The notes: generated from the letters alone by a model not told the origin. A stretch of 64,000 bases of DNA from Pricia antarctica (GCA_011050085.1 DRGL01000048.1:26636-90635), one strand, 5' to 3'; positions 9,056 to 18,544 are shown, counted from the stretch's first letter. Made by a program: numbers and translations.

Positions 9056-9913
9056 ATGAAAAAGATTTTAGTGCCAACCGATTTTTCCGACAATGCCTTT
9101 AATGCCTTGCATTATGCAGTAGAACTTTTTAAAAATGAAGCTTGTATTTTCTATCTACTCAACACCTACGCCCTTCCGATCCATCAAACAGAATTTGCGA
9201 TGGATGCCCCTGCACAATTCGGTCTTGATGATATTACTATTAATCAGGACCGGTCGATTGAAAATTTGAAAATTTTACAACAACGGGCGACCGATGAATT
9301 CAACAATCCTAAACACGAATTCCAAACCCGTTCGGCATTGAATACCTTGGTCAGTGAAGTTTCAACAACTGTAAAAGATGAGTCGATCGATCTAATCTTT
9401 ATGGGAACACAAGGTGCGACCGGAGCGCAAGAGATTTTATTTGGCACACATACGGTTGACGTCATTAAAAAGGCCAAATGCCCAATTATAGCTGTTCCCT
9501 CAAAATTCAAGTACGATACGCCTAAAGAAATTTTATTTCCGACTGATTATGAGATTGATTTTCGAAATAGCCACTTGTTGGAATTAATTCATCTGGCGAA
9601 AAAATTTGAAGGAAAAATTAATTTTCTCCACATATTGTCCAATTATGAACTCGACAAGGAGCAAAAGAAAAACAAATCTGCATTAAGTACTATGTTTGAA
9701 GATATTATGCATGAATATCATGAAGTGCCGGATACTGATATCATTGATGCAGTCACTGATTTCCAATCTAAACACGGTACCGATTTCTTGGTTATGATAC
9801 AGAATAAGCATACTTTTTTCGAGCGCTTTTTCGCGGAGCCCGTTATTCAAAAAATCGGATTCCATGTTAATGTCCCTTTTATGGTTATACCTCACGTTGG
9901 TAGTGAACAATAG
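9056..9913 (+). CDS. Tandem-domain universal stress protein
   Basis: A 285-residue cytoplasmic protein with two UspA domains. The first (about 1-145) starts MKKILVPTDFSDNAFNALHYA and ends with the ATP-type motif GTQGATGAQEILFGTHT. The second (about 150-280) begins EILFPTDYEIDF and is degenerate at the nucleotide loop. An upstream TTG at 9047 is in frame, but ATG 9056 matches the family start exactly. A strong bidirectional terminator follows at 9957-9980. Confidence 0.88.
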   Translation: MKKILVPTDFSDNAFNALHYAVELFKNEACIFYLLNTYALPIHQTEFAMDAPAQFGLDDITINQDRSIENLKILQQRATDEFNNPKHEFQTRSALNTLVSEVSTTVKDESIDLIFMGTQGATGAQEILFGTHTVDVIKKAKCPIIAVPSKFKYDTPKEILFPTDYEIDFRNSHLLELIHLAKKFEGKINFLHILSNYELDKEQKKNKSALSTMFEDIMHEYHEVPDTDIIDAVTDFQSKHGTDFLVMIQNKHTFFERFFAEPVIQKIGFHVNVPFMVIPHVGSEQ

Positions 9914-9956
9914 ACCCACTAATTGGAATTAAGCATTTTCAACATAAACCAAAAAA

Positions 9957-9980
9957 AAAGACCGTTTTAAACGGTCTTTT
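9957..9980. terminator. Bidirectional intrinsic terminator
   Basis: The stem AAAAGACCGT / ACGGTCTTTT with a TTTA loop, flanked by A- and T-runs, lies between the convergent UspA gene and the secreted PepSY-like gene and can serve both. Confidence 0.85.
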
Positions 9981-10027
9981 AGGTAACAGCTTCGCAAACT
10001 CAAATAATGCGATTATAATAAAATTTG

Positions 10028-10474
10028 TTATTCCATAGGATTTCCATTCTCATCGACTAACATAGTCTCAGAAGTACCATCCTCTAAATCTACCTGCAAC
10101 TTATAGTGACCATCCTCAGTGGAAGATGCCGTTTTAATTTTGGACTTAGGATAGTTTTCTTTCATAGCTTTTTTTAAGGTACCGGGTATTTCCCTTCGTT
10201 TAATTTCAGCATATCCGTCGGCATCCCTTACTGGAGTTTCCTGAGCGCCTGTTTGCTGTGGGGGATTGGCTAGTTGGCCGTTGGTCGGATAAGTCGTTTC
10301 CTGCTGTGCCGGGTCAATACCTTGTTGTGAAGGGTCTGCTGTTTGGGGCTGTGTTGTAGTTGGATCTGTAGTTTGCTGCGTAGGATTAGTAGTCTGTTGA
10401 CCTGGATCCGCAACTTGAGCGAATGCCGATAAACCCCCTAAACTGAATACTGCGATAAAGGCTATTTTTTTCAT
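10028..10474 (-). CDS. Secreted PepSY-like protein with a Q/P/T-rich linker
   Basis: 148 residues. The N-terminus is a Sec signal peptide ending AFAQ. Residues 21-75 are a low-complexity linker of repeated units such as DPTQQTT and DPSQQ. The C-terminal 65 residues form a small PepSY-like domain with PGTLKKAMKENYPKSKI and LEDGTSETMLVDENG. It is paralogous to the product of 15605-15946. PepSY-like domains are thought to inhibit proteases or bind periplasmic partners; the actual role here is unknown. Confidence 0.75.
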   Translation of the reverse strand: MKKIAFIAVFSLGGLSAFAQVADPGQQTTNPTQQTTDPTTTQPQTADPSQQGIDPAQQETTYPTNGQLANPPQQTGAQETPVRDADGYAEIKRREIPGTLKKAMKENYPKSKIKTASSTEDGHYKLQVDLEDGTSETMLVDENGNPME

Positions 10475-10748
10475 GATATTCTATTTTAAATTTCTATTAA
10501 CCAATTTGATTGTACTAAATTACTCACGCTATCATTTGGCTTATATCTTTTTTAAGCGATTTATTAACGCATTTCACCTAAGCATTTTGTAAAGTTTCAA
10601 TTAAACTTTAATTCCGATTAATCTTACAAACGCATCAATGTGGAATCAGCCCCAAGGTGAAATCCATATAGTACCAGTCTTAAGTTTGAGAGAACCGTTT
10701 AGTCCTTTGTAATGCTTTACTTTACATCCTATAAACACAATTCCTATT

Positions 10749-11228
10749 ATGTTCGCAAAATTTGAAAAGACAGTGTATTCCCCAAAGCTTAAACCAGTCT
10801 TGGTCTGGGATGGAGAATGCGGTTTTTGTAAATTTTGGATTATCCGTTTGAAAACGCGGACCGAAGATAGAATTGATTTTAAAACATATCAGGATGTAGC
10901 CGATAGCTTTCCCGATATTCCCCTTAAAGAATTTAAGAAGGCATCGAGGCTAATTGAAACCAATGGCAGTGTATATAGTGGGCCGGACTCATTATATCGT
11001 GGTCTCGAACATTCGAAAAAACCAACGAGACTATGGCACAGGTGGTACGTGCAGTATAATTTTTTTACTAAGTTGAGCGATTACGGCTATAATATAATTG
11101 CCAAAAATCGACCTTTTATGTTTACGTCGACCAAACTATTATTCGGTAAAAATCCTAAACGATTTAAACTTTACTGGTTAGTTTACATAATGCTCATTGT
11201 AGCACTGCTAACAATTGCTTTTAACTAG
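10749..11228 (+). CDS. DCC-family thiol-disulfide oxidoreductase-like protein (DUF393)
   Basis: 159 residues with the defining DGECGFC motif (Asp21, Cys24, Cys27) at the start of a thioredoxin-like fold, then SGPDSLYRGLEH and a hydrophobic C-terminal helix (YWLVYIMLIVALLTIAF) that could anchor it to the membrane. Family members are assumed to be redox proteins, but substrates are unknown. It is a single gene between divergent or convergent neighbours. Confidence 0.85.
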   Translation: MFAKFEKTVYSPKLKPVLVWDGECGFCKFWIIRLKTRTEDRIDFKTYQDVADSFPDIPLKEFKKASRLIETNGSVYSGPDSLYRGLEHSKKPTRLWHRWYVQYNFFTKLSDYGYNIIAKNRPFMFTSTKLLFGKNPKRFKLYWLVYIMLIVALLTIAFN

Positions 11229-11310
11229 CCCCCCTTTTTTACTTTCATTGGGTCTTTACATGTCTATTACTTTCCAATTCTATTACCCTATATGACTTTA
11301 GGAAATCCGC

Positions 11311-12099
11311 CTATTGTTTTGGGGATATTTGATCTTTGCCAAATCGTTTTAATAGCCTGGCTAATTTTCGAGGAGATTCCATGGGTATTAAATGCCCAAC
11401 TTTAGTCAAGGCCGTGAACGATGGCTTTTTCAAATGCGGTAAGACTTCGGAATAAATGGCTTCAGGTGCAATTACCGGGTCATCCTTTGAAAAAATTACG
11501 TAGGTGGGAATTTTGAGACTTTCTACTCTATCCGCAATATTATTCCGCATGCCCTTCGTCAACCACCAATCCCACGTATTTTCATCTATTCTCATTTGCG
11601 ATTCCAGGGCATATGCAAATCTTTTCTTTTCTAATTTTTTTATAGTCGCACCTCTTACGGTCTTAAGCGCTTCTTCCGCATTTGGATGAATGAGCATTCT
11701 ATCGCGCTCTTGCTCTTCCATATCTTCAACGGTAGGAGGCGAAGGTGCAATAAGTACAATATTTGATGGTTTTACACCCTTCATCATTTGAGCGGCATAG
11801 AGCGCCAATTTACCCCCCATTGAATGGCCGCAGAGCGTATATTCCTTTAAATTCAATTCATCGATACAAGCATTGATAAACTGCGAGAACTCATAGATTG
11901 AAGGTTGGGCAATCGGTGTATTACCGCCGAAACCTGGTAGATTCAACAAAACACAGGTATATCTTTTTTGAAGTCGTTTTGCTAGCCATTTCCAACTACC
12001 GGCATCCCCGCCGAAATAATGAATGAAGACCATGGTCTTGTTCCCGGTTCCGACAATTTCATAATTTGGATTTTGGTTCGTAGCACTATTTCTTTCCAT
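11311..12099 (-). CDS. Alpha/beta-fold hydrolase
   Basis: 262 residues, cytoplasmic. The nucleophile elbow is GHSMGG (Ser93), the acid lies in FSKDDPVI, and the histidine in VGHLIPMESP near the C-terminus; an oxyanion segment, FIHYFGGDAGSW, lies at 25-36. All catalytic residues are present. The substrate is unknown. It stands alone, convergent with the DCC gene. Confidence 0.87.
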   Translation of the reverse strand: MERNSATNQNPNYEIVGTGNKTMVFIHYFGGDAGSWKWLAKRLQKRYTCVLLNLPGFGGNTPIAQPSIYEFSQFINACIDELNLKEYTLCGHSMGGKLALYAAQMMKGVKPSNIVLIAPSPPTVEDMEEQERDRMLIHPNAEEALKTVRGATIKKLEKKRFAYALESQMRIDENTWDWWLTKGMRNNIADRVESLKIPTYVIFSKDDPVIAPEAIYSEVLPHLKKPSFTALTKVGHLIPMESPRKLARLLKRFGKDQISPKQ

Positions 12100-12341
12100 A
12101 ATTACATATAATGAATCTGAGAAGCGCGTAGGCCAAACAGAAATTGTAGATTCTTATTTTGAAAAAATGAAGATACTATATTACCCGTTAGGGTACGGCC
12201 CTGTGCACCTATTGCATTAAAGCTTATATTATTTGTGCTATAATTTTACCTTCCGAATTGCGCAATCGAAGCCAGAATTAAATGAATAGGGTTATCGTTG
12301 AACTAAGCTAGGAGGTACTTTTAAAACTTAAAATAATTACT

Positions 12342-13160
12342 ATGGATTTAAAGATAAAAGGAAAAACAGCATTGATTACCGGCGGAGATTCCGGACTTGG
12401 TATTGAAACCGCTAAATTTTTGGTTAGGGAGGGTGTCAATGTGGTGCTTTCGGATAAAGAAGATAATAAAGATCTTAAGGAAGCCGTGAAACAGGTTGAG
12501 AAAGACTGCGAAAACGGAGCGAAAGTAATGGGCATAGCGGCCGATATTTCAGATAACCAAGCGGTATTGGATTTAGCGAAAAAAATTGAAACTGAATTTG
12601 GTGGCGCGCATATCATATTCCATTCTGCTGGAGCACGCGGGGCGGCAGGTGACTTCTTGGAACTGACCGATGATGATTGGATGAAGACGGTCGAAGTCGA
12701 CCTAATGGGAGCGGTTAGAGTTGCAAGGGCATTTATACCGCATATGCAGAAACTGAAATGGGGCCGTATGATTATGGTGGCTTCCGAAAATGCTTTTCAG
12801 CCGTACGAAGAAGAGAGTCCGTATAATGCCTGTAAAGCCGCGATTATAAACCTATCAAAGTGTTTGTCGCGTTCGTATTCCAAAGAAAACATTCTATTCA
12901 ACTGCATATCCCCAGCTTATATAGAGACTCCGATGACAGATGCCATGATGGAACAACTGGCCGAGGAAAAAAATATTTCCATTGAAAAAGCGGTACAGTG
13001 GTTTGTGAAAAACAAACGACCTCACATAGCTATGCAACGTAGGGGAAAACCGGAAGAGGTTGCTGCAGTAGTGGCATTTTTATGTTCAGAACATTCGAGC
13101 TACATCAATGGCAGCAATATTAGAATAGATGGGGGCGCCGTTGAATCAGCATTCGGTTAA
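12342..13160 (+). CDS. Short-chain dehydrogenase/reductase
   Basis: 272 residues with a classical SDR fold: the NAD(P)-binding TGGDSGLGIETA near the start, FHSAGARG, and the active-site YNACKAA (YxxxK) preceded by a serine in MVASENA. The C-terminal INGSNIRIDGG is typical. It resembles 3-oxoacyl-ACP-reductase-like SDRs, but the substrate cannot be deduced. A GGAGG-like sequence 26 bases upstream is too distant to act as a ribosome binding site. A structured hairpin region follows about 90 bases downstream. Confidence 0.87.
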   Translation: MDLKIKGKTALITGGDSGLGIETAKFLVREGVNVVLSDKEDNKDLKEAVKQVEKDCENGAKVMGIAADISDNQAVLDLAKKIETEFGGAHIIFHSAGARGAAGDFLELTDDDWMKTVEVDLMGAVRVARAFIPHMQKLKWGRMIMVASENAFQPYEEESPYNACKAAIINLSKCLSRSYSKENILFNCISPAYIETPMTDAMMEQLAEEKNISIEKAVQWFVKNKRPHIAMQRRGKPEEVAAVVAFLCSEHSSYINGSNIRIDGGAVESAFG

Positions 13161-13245
13161 ATACAAACTTTTTAAATATTTGGGATTATGAATACCTTAC
13201 TAGTTGTAGGACTAATATTTGCCTAGAGAAAGGATAAGTAGGTTT

Positions 13246-13320
13246 AAAAAGTTGGAGGTAAGCGCTTCGGAACAGGTCTAGTCAACCTTGATACAATCAA
13301 GCGCTTATCCCCAATTTTTC
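13246..13320 (+). ncRNA. Long hairpin, possible small RNA or atypical terminator
   Basis: AAAAA-TTGG-TAAGCGCTT on the left (13246-13267) pairs with AAGCGCTTA-CCAA-TTTTT on the right (13299-13319), enclosing a roughly 30-base loop that itself holds AGGT/ACCT complementarity. The right arm runs into TTTTTCTTTTT, so the whole resembles a structured RNA ending in an intrinsic terminator. It lies between the SDR and SLC13 genes with no open frame through it. Confidence 0.4.
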
Positions 13321-13727
13321 TTTTTAATATATTTTAAGAAGCCAAATTACGGTCTTGTTCTAACCTCAAATGTGACATTATCACTTTTTGGTTGGCAGGT
13401 ATACTAATTGCCTTAGATGTCCCTATTAAGAAAATAAAACTAACCTGTGATTAGAAACTTGTTGCATTTCGAAATTACAAAGTTGACAAAGGAAAAAATC
13501 AGGACCTTGTTTTGTTAGCTTAAAATTTATTTGAATATTCCAATTTTACATATAGTAAATACGCTGTTGTTTCTGATCTGGCATTTAGGTCCCCAAAATA
13601 GTGTCCGTGAAGAAGTAATCGCGGTGGACTTTATATCCATAAATCATTAATTTGGTACTTCGGGTGCTCCGGAACTGCCTCAAAGATTTCTACAAAACAA
13701 TGAATAAACAGAACCTTTAAAAAGTCG
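13321..13727. other. Intergenic region before the SLC13 gene
   Basis: Together with 13161-13245 this is a gene-free stretch. A 12-codon open frame at 13188 (MNTLLVVGLIFA) ends early and is not called. No repeat or clear promoter was found in the last 400 bases. Confidence 0.4.
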
Positions 13728-15554
13728 ATGGAGTTAGAAATCATTTTAGTATTTGCGGTGCTGTTGATTACTGTCGTATTTTTTGCATTCGAAATTTTCC
13801 CTGTAGACAAAATCGCTTTTTTTATAATCGTTTCCTTGGCGTTGCTGGGTTTGGTAACACCAGAAGAGGCTATAAGTGGCTTCAGTAATAGTGCAACCAT
13901 TGCCGTTTTGGCATTAATGATTTTGGCCATAGCCATGGAAGAGAATGGGGTCATCGACTGGTTGACCTCGAGTATGGCCCGTATAAAATCGCTGCCATTG
14001 TTGTTTATGGCCCCCATTTTTATGGTAGTAACGGCTGGTATCTCGGCCTTTATCAGTACCACGGCCGTAGTAATCGTATTTATAAAAATAATCAATCGCC
14101 TTTCGGAAAAGTTCAATATTCCCCAGTCAAAATTATTACTTCCTATCTCCTTTGCAGGTATTCTCGGAGGTTCGTGCACCCTAATGGGAACATCGACAAA
14201 CTTATTGGTCAATTCGGTCGCCAAAAATCTCGGCGCCGATAAATTCGGTTTCTTCGAATTTTCATTGTTAGGCCTTATTTTTCTATCCATTTCCATCGTA
14301 TATCTCACCTTAGCCCTTAAGTGGTTGCCAAATAGTAAAAATCAAGATTTAAAAGATGATTATGATATCGGCAGTTACACGACCCAAATTCGCATCAATG
14401 CGGAATCAAAATTGGTGGGGCAGAAAATTGAAGAAACTTTTCTATATGACAATCCGGATATATCACTACTTCGTTTAACGCGACAATATCAAGAGCACAG
14501 ATCTCCCGGTAAATATATTACGCTAAGGGCTGACGATGAGCTTCTTGTTATGTGCGACCTGGAAAATCTAACCCGTCTGAATGAGTCCGAAGATTTAAAT
14601 ATTAGCGAAAGGCGTTACTTGAACACTTCCGCTACCAAAGATGATAAAACCGATAAAAACGAAGAGTCATCTGAAATGAAAGAACGGGTCTTTGTAGAAC
14701 TTCTAATGCTTCCAGGAGCCTCTCTACTGGGAAAAACCCTAGGCAACCTAAGAAACTTTATGTTGCAGGATGTTATTCCATTAGCCATTAAAAAACGTAG
14801 GACCCGAATAAATTCGGATTTTAGGATGGTACGCAGCAGCAGCGATAAACTAGTGCTAAGAACCGGAGATCGTTTATTGGTCGAAGCCGAGAAACAGCAT
14901 TTAAGCTCTTTGAACGCCATTGAAAATATAGTAATACTTCAAGAATTTGATAGTGCAGCCCGTGCAACCCCCTTCAAGCGTTACTTATCTCTCACTACGC
15001 TAATCTTGGTAATTGCCTTGGCGGCCACTGGAATGCTTTCGATTTTGGTGAGTGCACTTACAGGGGTCTGCCTGCTTTTGCTGACCGGAAACCTAGACCT
15101 TGCTACAGTATATAAAAAAGTGAATTGGCAGATTTTCTTTCTATTGGCCGGCATGATTCCCCTGGGCATAGCCATGAACAATACCGAAGCTGATATGTGG
15201 ATTTCAGGCCACTTACTAAATTTTTTGTCGGGACAAGCCAACTGGATTGTTATTGGTACGCTTTTCTTGGTTACTATGGTTATGAGCGGGGTGGTAAGCA
15301 ACAATGCAACAGCTATCATCATGACACCGATTGCTATTTCCGTTGCAAAGGGATTAGGATTAGATTACAAACCATTCTTATTAGCGATTATGTTTGCAGC
15401 GAATTTCAGTTTCTTCACGCCTGTGGGCTACCAGACCAACACCCTGATTTATGGTATAGGCAATTATAAGTTCAGTCATTTCGTAGTAATTGGCGGTATT
15501 TTGTCCCTAATACTATGGGTGGTGGCCACATTTTTACTTACTAGGTTGTTCTAA
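13728..15554 (+). CDS. SLC13-family permease with TrkA-C domains
   Basis: A 608-residue inner-membrane transporter. About six membrane segments (residues 3-190) are followed by a cytoplasmic insert of two TrkA-C/RCK-C domains (about 215-395, with LVGQKIEETFL and GASLLGKTLGNL) and a second membrane half (410-608). Repeated ion-site motifs are present as SCTLMGTSTNL and VVSNNATAIIM. The family carries dicarboxylates, sulfate or other anions with sodium; RCK-C suggests ligand control. The substrate is unknown. A terminator overlaps the stop codon region. Confidence 0.88.
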   Translation: MELEIILVFAVLLITVVFFAFEIFPVDKIAFFIIVSLALLGLVTPEEAISGFSNSATIAVLALMILAIAMEENGVIDWLTSSMARIKSLPLLFMAPIFMVVTAGISAFISTTAVVIVFIKIINRLSEKFNIPQSKLLLPISFAGILGGSCTLMGTSTNLLVNSVAKNLGADKFGFFEFSLLGLIFLSISIVYLTLALKWLPNSKNQDLKDDYDIGSYTTQIRINAESKLVGQKIEETFLYDNPDISLLRLTRQYQEHRSPGKYITLRADDELLVMCDLENLTRLNESEDLNISERRYLNTSATKDDKTDKNEESSEMKERVFVELLMLPGASLLGKTLGNLRNFMLQDVIPLAIKKRRTRINSDFRMVRSSSDKLVLRTGDRLLVEAEKQHLSSLNAIENIVILQEFDSAARATPFKRYLSLTTLILVIALAATGMLSILVSALTGVCLLLLTGNLDLATVYKKVNWQIFFLLAGMIPLGIAMNNTEADMWISGHLLNFLSGQANWIVIGTLFLVTMVMSGVVSNNATAIIMTPIAISVAKGLGLDYKPFLLAIMFAANFSFFTPVGYQTNTLIYGIGNYKFSHFVVIGGILSLILWVVATFLLTRLF

Positions 15555-15555
15555 A

Positions 15556-15583
15556 AAAAAGACCGCAAATTTGCGGTCTTTTT
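15556..15583. terminator. Bidirectional intrinsic terminator
   Basis: A perfect 28-base palindrome centred on GACCGCAAA/TTTGCGGTC with A5/T5 flanks, between the convergent SLC13 and PepSY-like genes. The arms share AAAAAGACCG with the terminator at 9957. Confidence 0.85.
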
Positions 15584-15604
15584 CAAAATAGTTTTTGATG
15601 ATTA

Positions 15605-15946
15605 TTATTTTTCGATTGCATTTCCTTCAGCATCCATCATCATAGTCGCGTTACTTCCATCTTCCATAGTCGCTTCTAACTTATACTGCATTTGCTCATT
15701 CACATGAACCTTATCCAAGGTTGCGTTAGGATAATTTTCCTTAACGGCATTTGTAATTGGTTCGGGAACTTCATCCATTGAAACTTCGGTAAAGCCCTCT
15801 TGAACGGTATCCATTGTTGTATCACCAGTATCTTCCATAGCTGATTGCTCTTGCTGTGGTGTTTCTTCCATAGTCTCCGTTTCCTGTGCAAAAGCTGTCA
15901 TAGTTGCCAAAGCGAATACTGCTGTAAGTGCTAAATTTTTCATATA
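15605..15946 (-). CDS. Secreted PepSY-like protein
   Basis: 113 residues. The signal peptide ends AFAQ, then comes an acidic Met/Glu/Thr-rich linker (21-50), then a PepSY-like domain with PITNAVKENYPNATLDKV and MEDGSNATMMMDAEG. The domain pattern matches the protein encoded at 10028-10474, so the two are paralogues with different linkers. ATG 15946 is used because it starts the signal peptide; upstream in-frame codons do not improve it. The function is unknown. Confidence 0.75.
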   Translation of the reverse strand, partial: YMKNLALTAVFALATMTAFAQETETMEETPQQEQSAMEDTGDTTMDTVQEGFTEVSMDEVPEPITNAVKENYPNATLDKVHVNEQMQYKLEATMEDGSNATMMMDAEGNAIEK

Positions 15947-16635
15947 TATAGTTTTTATTGTTATTATTAAATCTAGAATTGTCTCGTACAATTCTTAAAG
16001 TAACTTAAACAAAAACAATCAATACACTTGCTGCTATCAGTAGATTTATTGATTCATTCTTACAATAGCTGTACGAAAAATTTTAGATTATGAGAAAACC
16101 ATTATTTTGCTTAAAACATGCGGCTTTATACTATTTTCAGATTACCCATCGCACACATCTGTGTCAATATTAAATCATCAGGAATATACCTGCTATTACT
16201 CTTTAACCATCTTTTTGTATCAATTGGAATTTGATTACTCTAGCAATTTAAAAACTTGGTGAACTGTCTTAAGTGCACTATGGAAGAGCTATTCATAATC
16301 AATTTCTAAAGACAGAACGCCTTCGCACCCCGACGAAATTGATAAAGTGCATTTAAGAACTGAAGAGGTTATAGCGAAGAAAGTGGAATGTTCAAAAACA
16401 ATCGACCCTGTGAGGCGTGATATGCTTTCGAAAGCCGAAATACCAACCAGATGGGAATTGGAGATTAATGATACAATAAGAATGGTATCCAATATCTAAA
16501 TTTTGAGTTTTCAAAATTGATATTTCCGAAATGTTATACTATTATAGTATTGTTATTGGTCCTAAATATAAAGAGCAGGCACTTAGGGATGCCTGCTCTT
16601 TACTTCTACAGAATGATCAGTAAATAATCGTCTGC
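15947..16635. other. Intergenic region with a possible decayed reading frame
   Basis: No complete gene is supported. From 16299 to 16498 a plus-strand frame without a start codon reads plausibly (including RTEEVIAKKVECSKTIDPVRR and AEIPTRWELEINDTIRM), preceded in frame by two stops, so it may be a gene remnant. A terminator hairpin at 16569-16602 serves the following minus-strand lipoprotein gene. Confidence 0.3.
16569..16602. terminator. Intrinsic terminator hairpin
   Basis: A perfect 12-base stem, TAAAGAGCAGGC / GCCTGCTCTTTA, with a 10-base loop, 34 bases beyond the stop of the minus-strand lipoprotein gene. Confidence 0.75.
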
Positions 16636-16845
16636 TTAATTATCATCTGTGGCGTCTTCCACACGATCCTCTACTTCGTCGGCGGCATCTTCCATGTTGT
16701 CTTCCACTTCATCAGCAGCGTCTTCCATGCTTTCTCCTGTTTCCTCCATTCTTTCATCAACTTTCTCCCCGGGTGTCTTTTCTTCCCTACATCCTACAAC
16801 GGTTATCATTGAAGCTACCATAAATACGTACAATACTTTTTTCAT
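16636..16845 (-). CDS. Small acidic repeat lipoprotein
   Basis: 69 residues. The signal ends in a lipobox VVGC (Cys19); the mature part is almost wholly Glu, Asp, Met and Ala, with near-identical 11-residue units MEDAADEVEDN, MEDAADEVEDR and VEDATDD. It probably forms an acidic helix attached to a membrane. The start ATG 16845 puts the signal peptide at the N-terminus; a longer frame to 16893 adds an unlikely leader. Similar short acidic lipoproteins are common in Flavobacteriia; no function is known. Confidence 0.7.
   Translation of the reverse strand: MKKVLYVFMVASMITVVGCREEKTPGEKVDERMEETGESMEDAADEVEDNMEDAADEVEDRVEDATDDN
16648..16740. repeat. 33-base tandem repeat inside the acidic lipoprotein gene
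   Basis: About 2.5 imperfect copies of a 33-base unit encode the 11-residue repeats. Copies differ mainly at third codon positions, consistent with selection on the protein. Confidence 0.55.
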
Positions 16846-17088
16846 GTGTTCTAATTTTATTGCCCCCCAATTCTTTCGAATCAGATTGGGCATAGTGTAT
16901 TAAAAAATTTATCTGACTAATTCTATTTGAATAAGTCAGTCGCAAATCTACGTATTTAGTGTATGAATTAACATCCTCTTGATTGAAAAGCTTATCCAAT
17001 TCATGAATGCAGTTAAAAATTCGTCTAAAAGGAATCAACCTCCATAGCACTTAATGGTAATTTTAATATTCATTTAAACACATTTACG

Positions 17089-17538
17089 ATGAGCAAGAGA
17101 ACAGATGAAATATTTAAGGAGATTAAAGAAATTTTAGCGAAAAACGAAGATGCTTTTAAGGGATACGAAAAAGCTTCTGAAAATGCGGATAGTAGTACCT
17201 TAACGGTATACTTCAAAGAGAAAGCCGCTAAAAGAAAGGAATTCAACATGAATTTACGACGTGAAATCAAAGGTGCATATGAAGACTTTGACGATAGCGG
17301 TTCTTTTGGAGGAACTGTACATCGTGCTTGGATGGACATCAAAAACCTTTTTTCAGCAGATAGTGATGAGGCAATGTTGGAAGAATCAATTACGGGAGAT
17401 AAAGCCGCTATTGAGGAATATAATGATGTCATCGAGTATGAAAATCTACCATTGGGACTTAAAAATCTTTTAATCTCACAACGGGATGACATTCAAATGG
17501 ATGTCGCAGAAAACGATACTTTAGAAAGTATTCATTAG
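17089..17538 (+). CDS. DUF2383 / PA2169-family four-helix-bundle protein
   Basis: 149 soluble residues, helical throughout. The pattern includes EIFKEIKEILAKNEDAFKGY, YFKEKAAKRKEFNMNLRREI and GSFGGTVHRAWMDIKNLF, which are characteristic of the PA2169 (DUF2383) family with a ferritin-like four-helix fold. Family members are often associated with stress conditions; biochemical activity is unknown. A strong terminator follows at 17556. Confidence 0.85.
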   Translation: MSKRTDEIFKEIKEILAKNEDAFKGYEKASENADSSTLTVYFKEKAAKRKEFNMNLRREIKGAYEDFDDSGSFGGTVHRAWMDIKNLFSADSDEAMLEESITGDKAAIEEYNDVIEYENLPLGLKNLLISQRDDIQMDVAENDTLESIH

Positions 17539-17555
17539 AAAGCAGTACTAGATTT

Positions 17556-17582
17556 AAAGGCGCTTAAAGGCGCCTTTTTTTA
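17556..17582 (+). terminator. Intrinsic terminator
   Basis: The stem AAAGGCGC / GCGCCTTT with a TTAAAG loop and a following T-run, 17 bases after the DUF2383 stop. Confidence 0.85.
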
Positions 17583-17614
17583 TTGAAATAATAATAACAA
17601 ATAAAAAAACCGTC

Positions 17615-17800
17615 ATGGATAAAAAAGAAACTGACGAAAATACTGAGTTCATAAAAGATGAAAATGAACCTAAAAGAAACTATATTTTTCAAAATAACTC
17701 TATAACTAAAATTGCAACCATCATAGTAGTGGCTTTTTTAATCTTAATCATTATTGGACTAGTGGCATCGGGTACTTCTTTCTTTAGTTCGGACTTATAA
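17615..17800 (+). CDS. Small single-span membrane protein
   Basis: 61 residues: a charged, acidic N-terminal 35 residues, then one hydrophobic helix (IATIIVVAFLILIIIGLVAS) and a short tail. The ATG is 32 bases after the DUF2383 terminator. No family is recognised. It is called because the composition is coherent and it sits among small stress-type genes; it could still be spurious. Confidence 0.5.
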   Translation: MDKKETDENTEFIKDENEPKRNYIFQNNSITKIATIIVVAFLILIIIGLVASGTSFFSSDL

Positions 17801-18544
17801 TATTCGGCTGTAAGCTGTTTTTGTCTATAGGATGTTATTTTTATAGTAAGGTAGTAGCGGATTTGGACAGTACTACTGTGTTTGTAAATAAACCTCGTAA
17901 AGTATATCGCGTACAAAATGAGTATCAAGCTGAACATATCCAAAGCTTTATCAGGGTAACTAAATTTAGTTTATCTGCTTTAGTGTGCGTAGGTTTTCGA
18001 AAATAAAAGCAACCTATTTTAATGGTTTCATATTAGAAAAAGCGACTAAAAAAATATCCAATTCACATCATGCCAAAGGCTGAAACATACTATTACTTTT
18101 TTGTAGTCCGTAAAAGGTAGCCTATCGGATTGAACAACTGACTAGAATTTAAAAACTCCAAAAGAATCGGCTCAATCACCAGCAAGCAAATTATTTTCTA
18201 ACAAAAATGCTAATTAAAAAATTTTGACAAAGCAGATAAGGAGGGTTGAGAAAACTTATTCTGGTTGTGAACACAAGAAAACAGTAGTATTCCAGATTCG
18301 TTCATAACGCTTACAAATTGCTGAAAGTGGAAGTTTAATTTTATAGTGTACATTCTATTTTTACGAACGGGACAAACAATCTTAATAAATGTTTGAATAA
18401 AGATATAATATCTAAATCACTAATATTTGCCTTGGGCTTGAGTTAACATAGAATTGATTCCGGTCAACATAAAACTATTTTTCGAGTTACCTTAATCATT
18501 GAATTTAAAGGTTTCAAAAAAAATGTTTAATTAAAATTTGAGCT
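17801..18544. other. Long intergenic region
   Basis: 744 bases without a supported gene. A 61-codon frame from a TTG at 17821 lacks family resemblance and overlaps an equally unconvincing antisense frame. No clear repeats, hairpins or promoters were found, apart from the start of the small gene at 18545. Confidence 0.45.

Noticed and set aside
16299..16498. Coding-like frame of about 66 codons on the plus strand
   Set aside because: It has no start codon and is preceded in frame by stops; kept only as a remark on possible gene decay.
17821..18006. 61-codon frame from TTG after the small membrane protein
   Set aside because: No recognisable domain, weak start and an overlapping antisense frame of equal quality.
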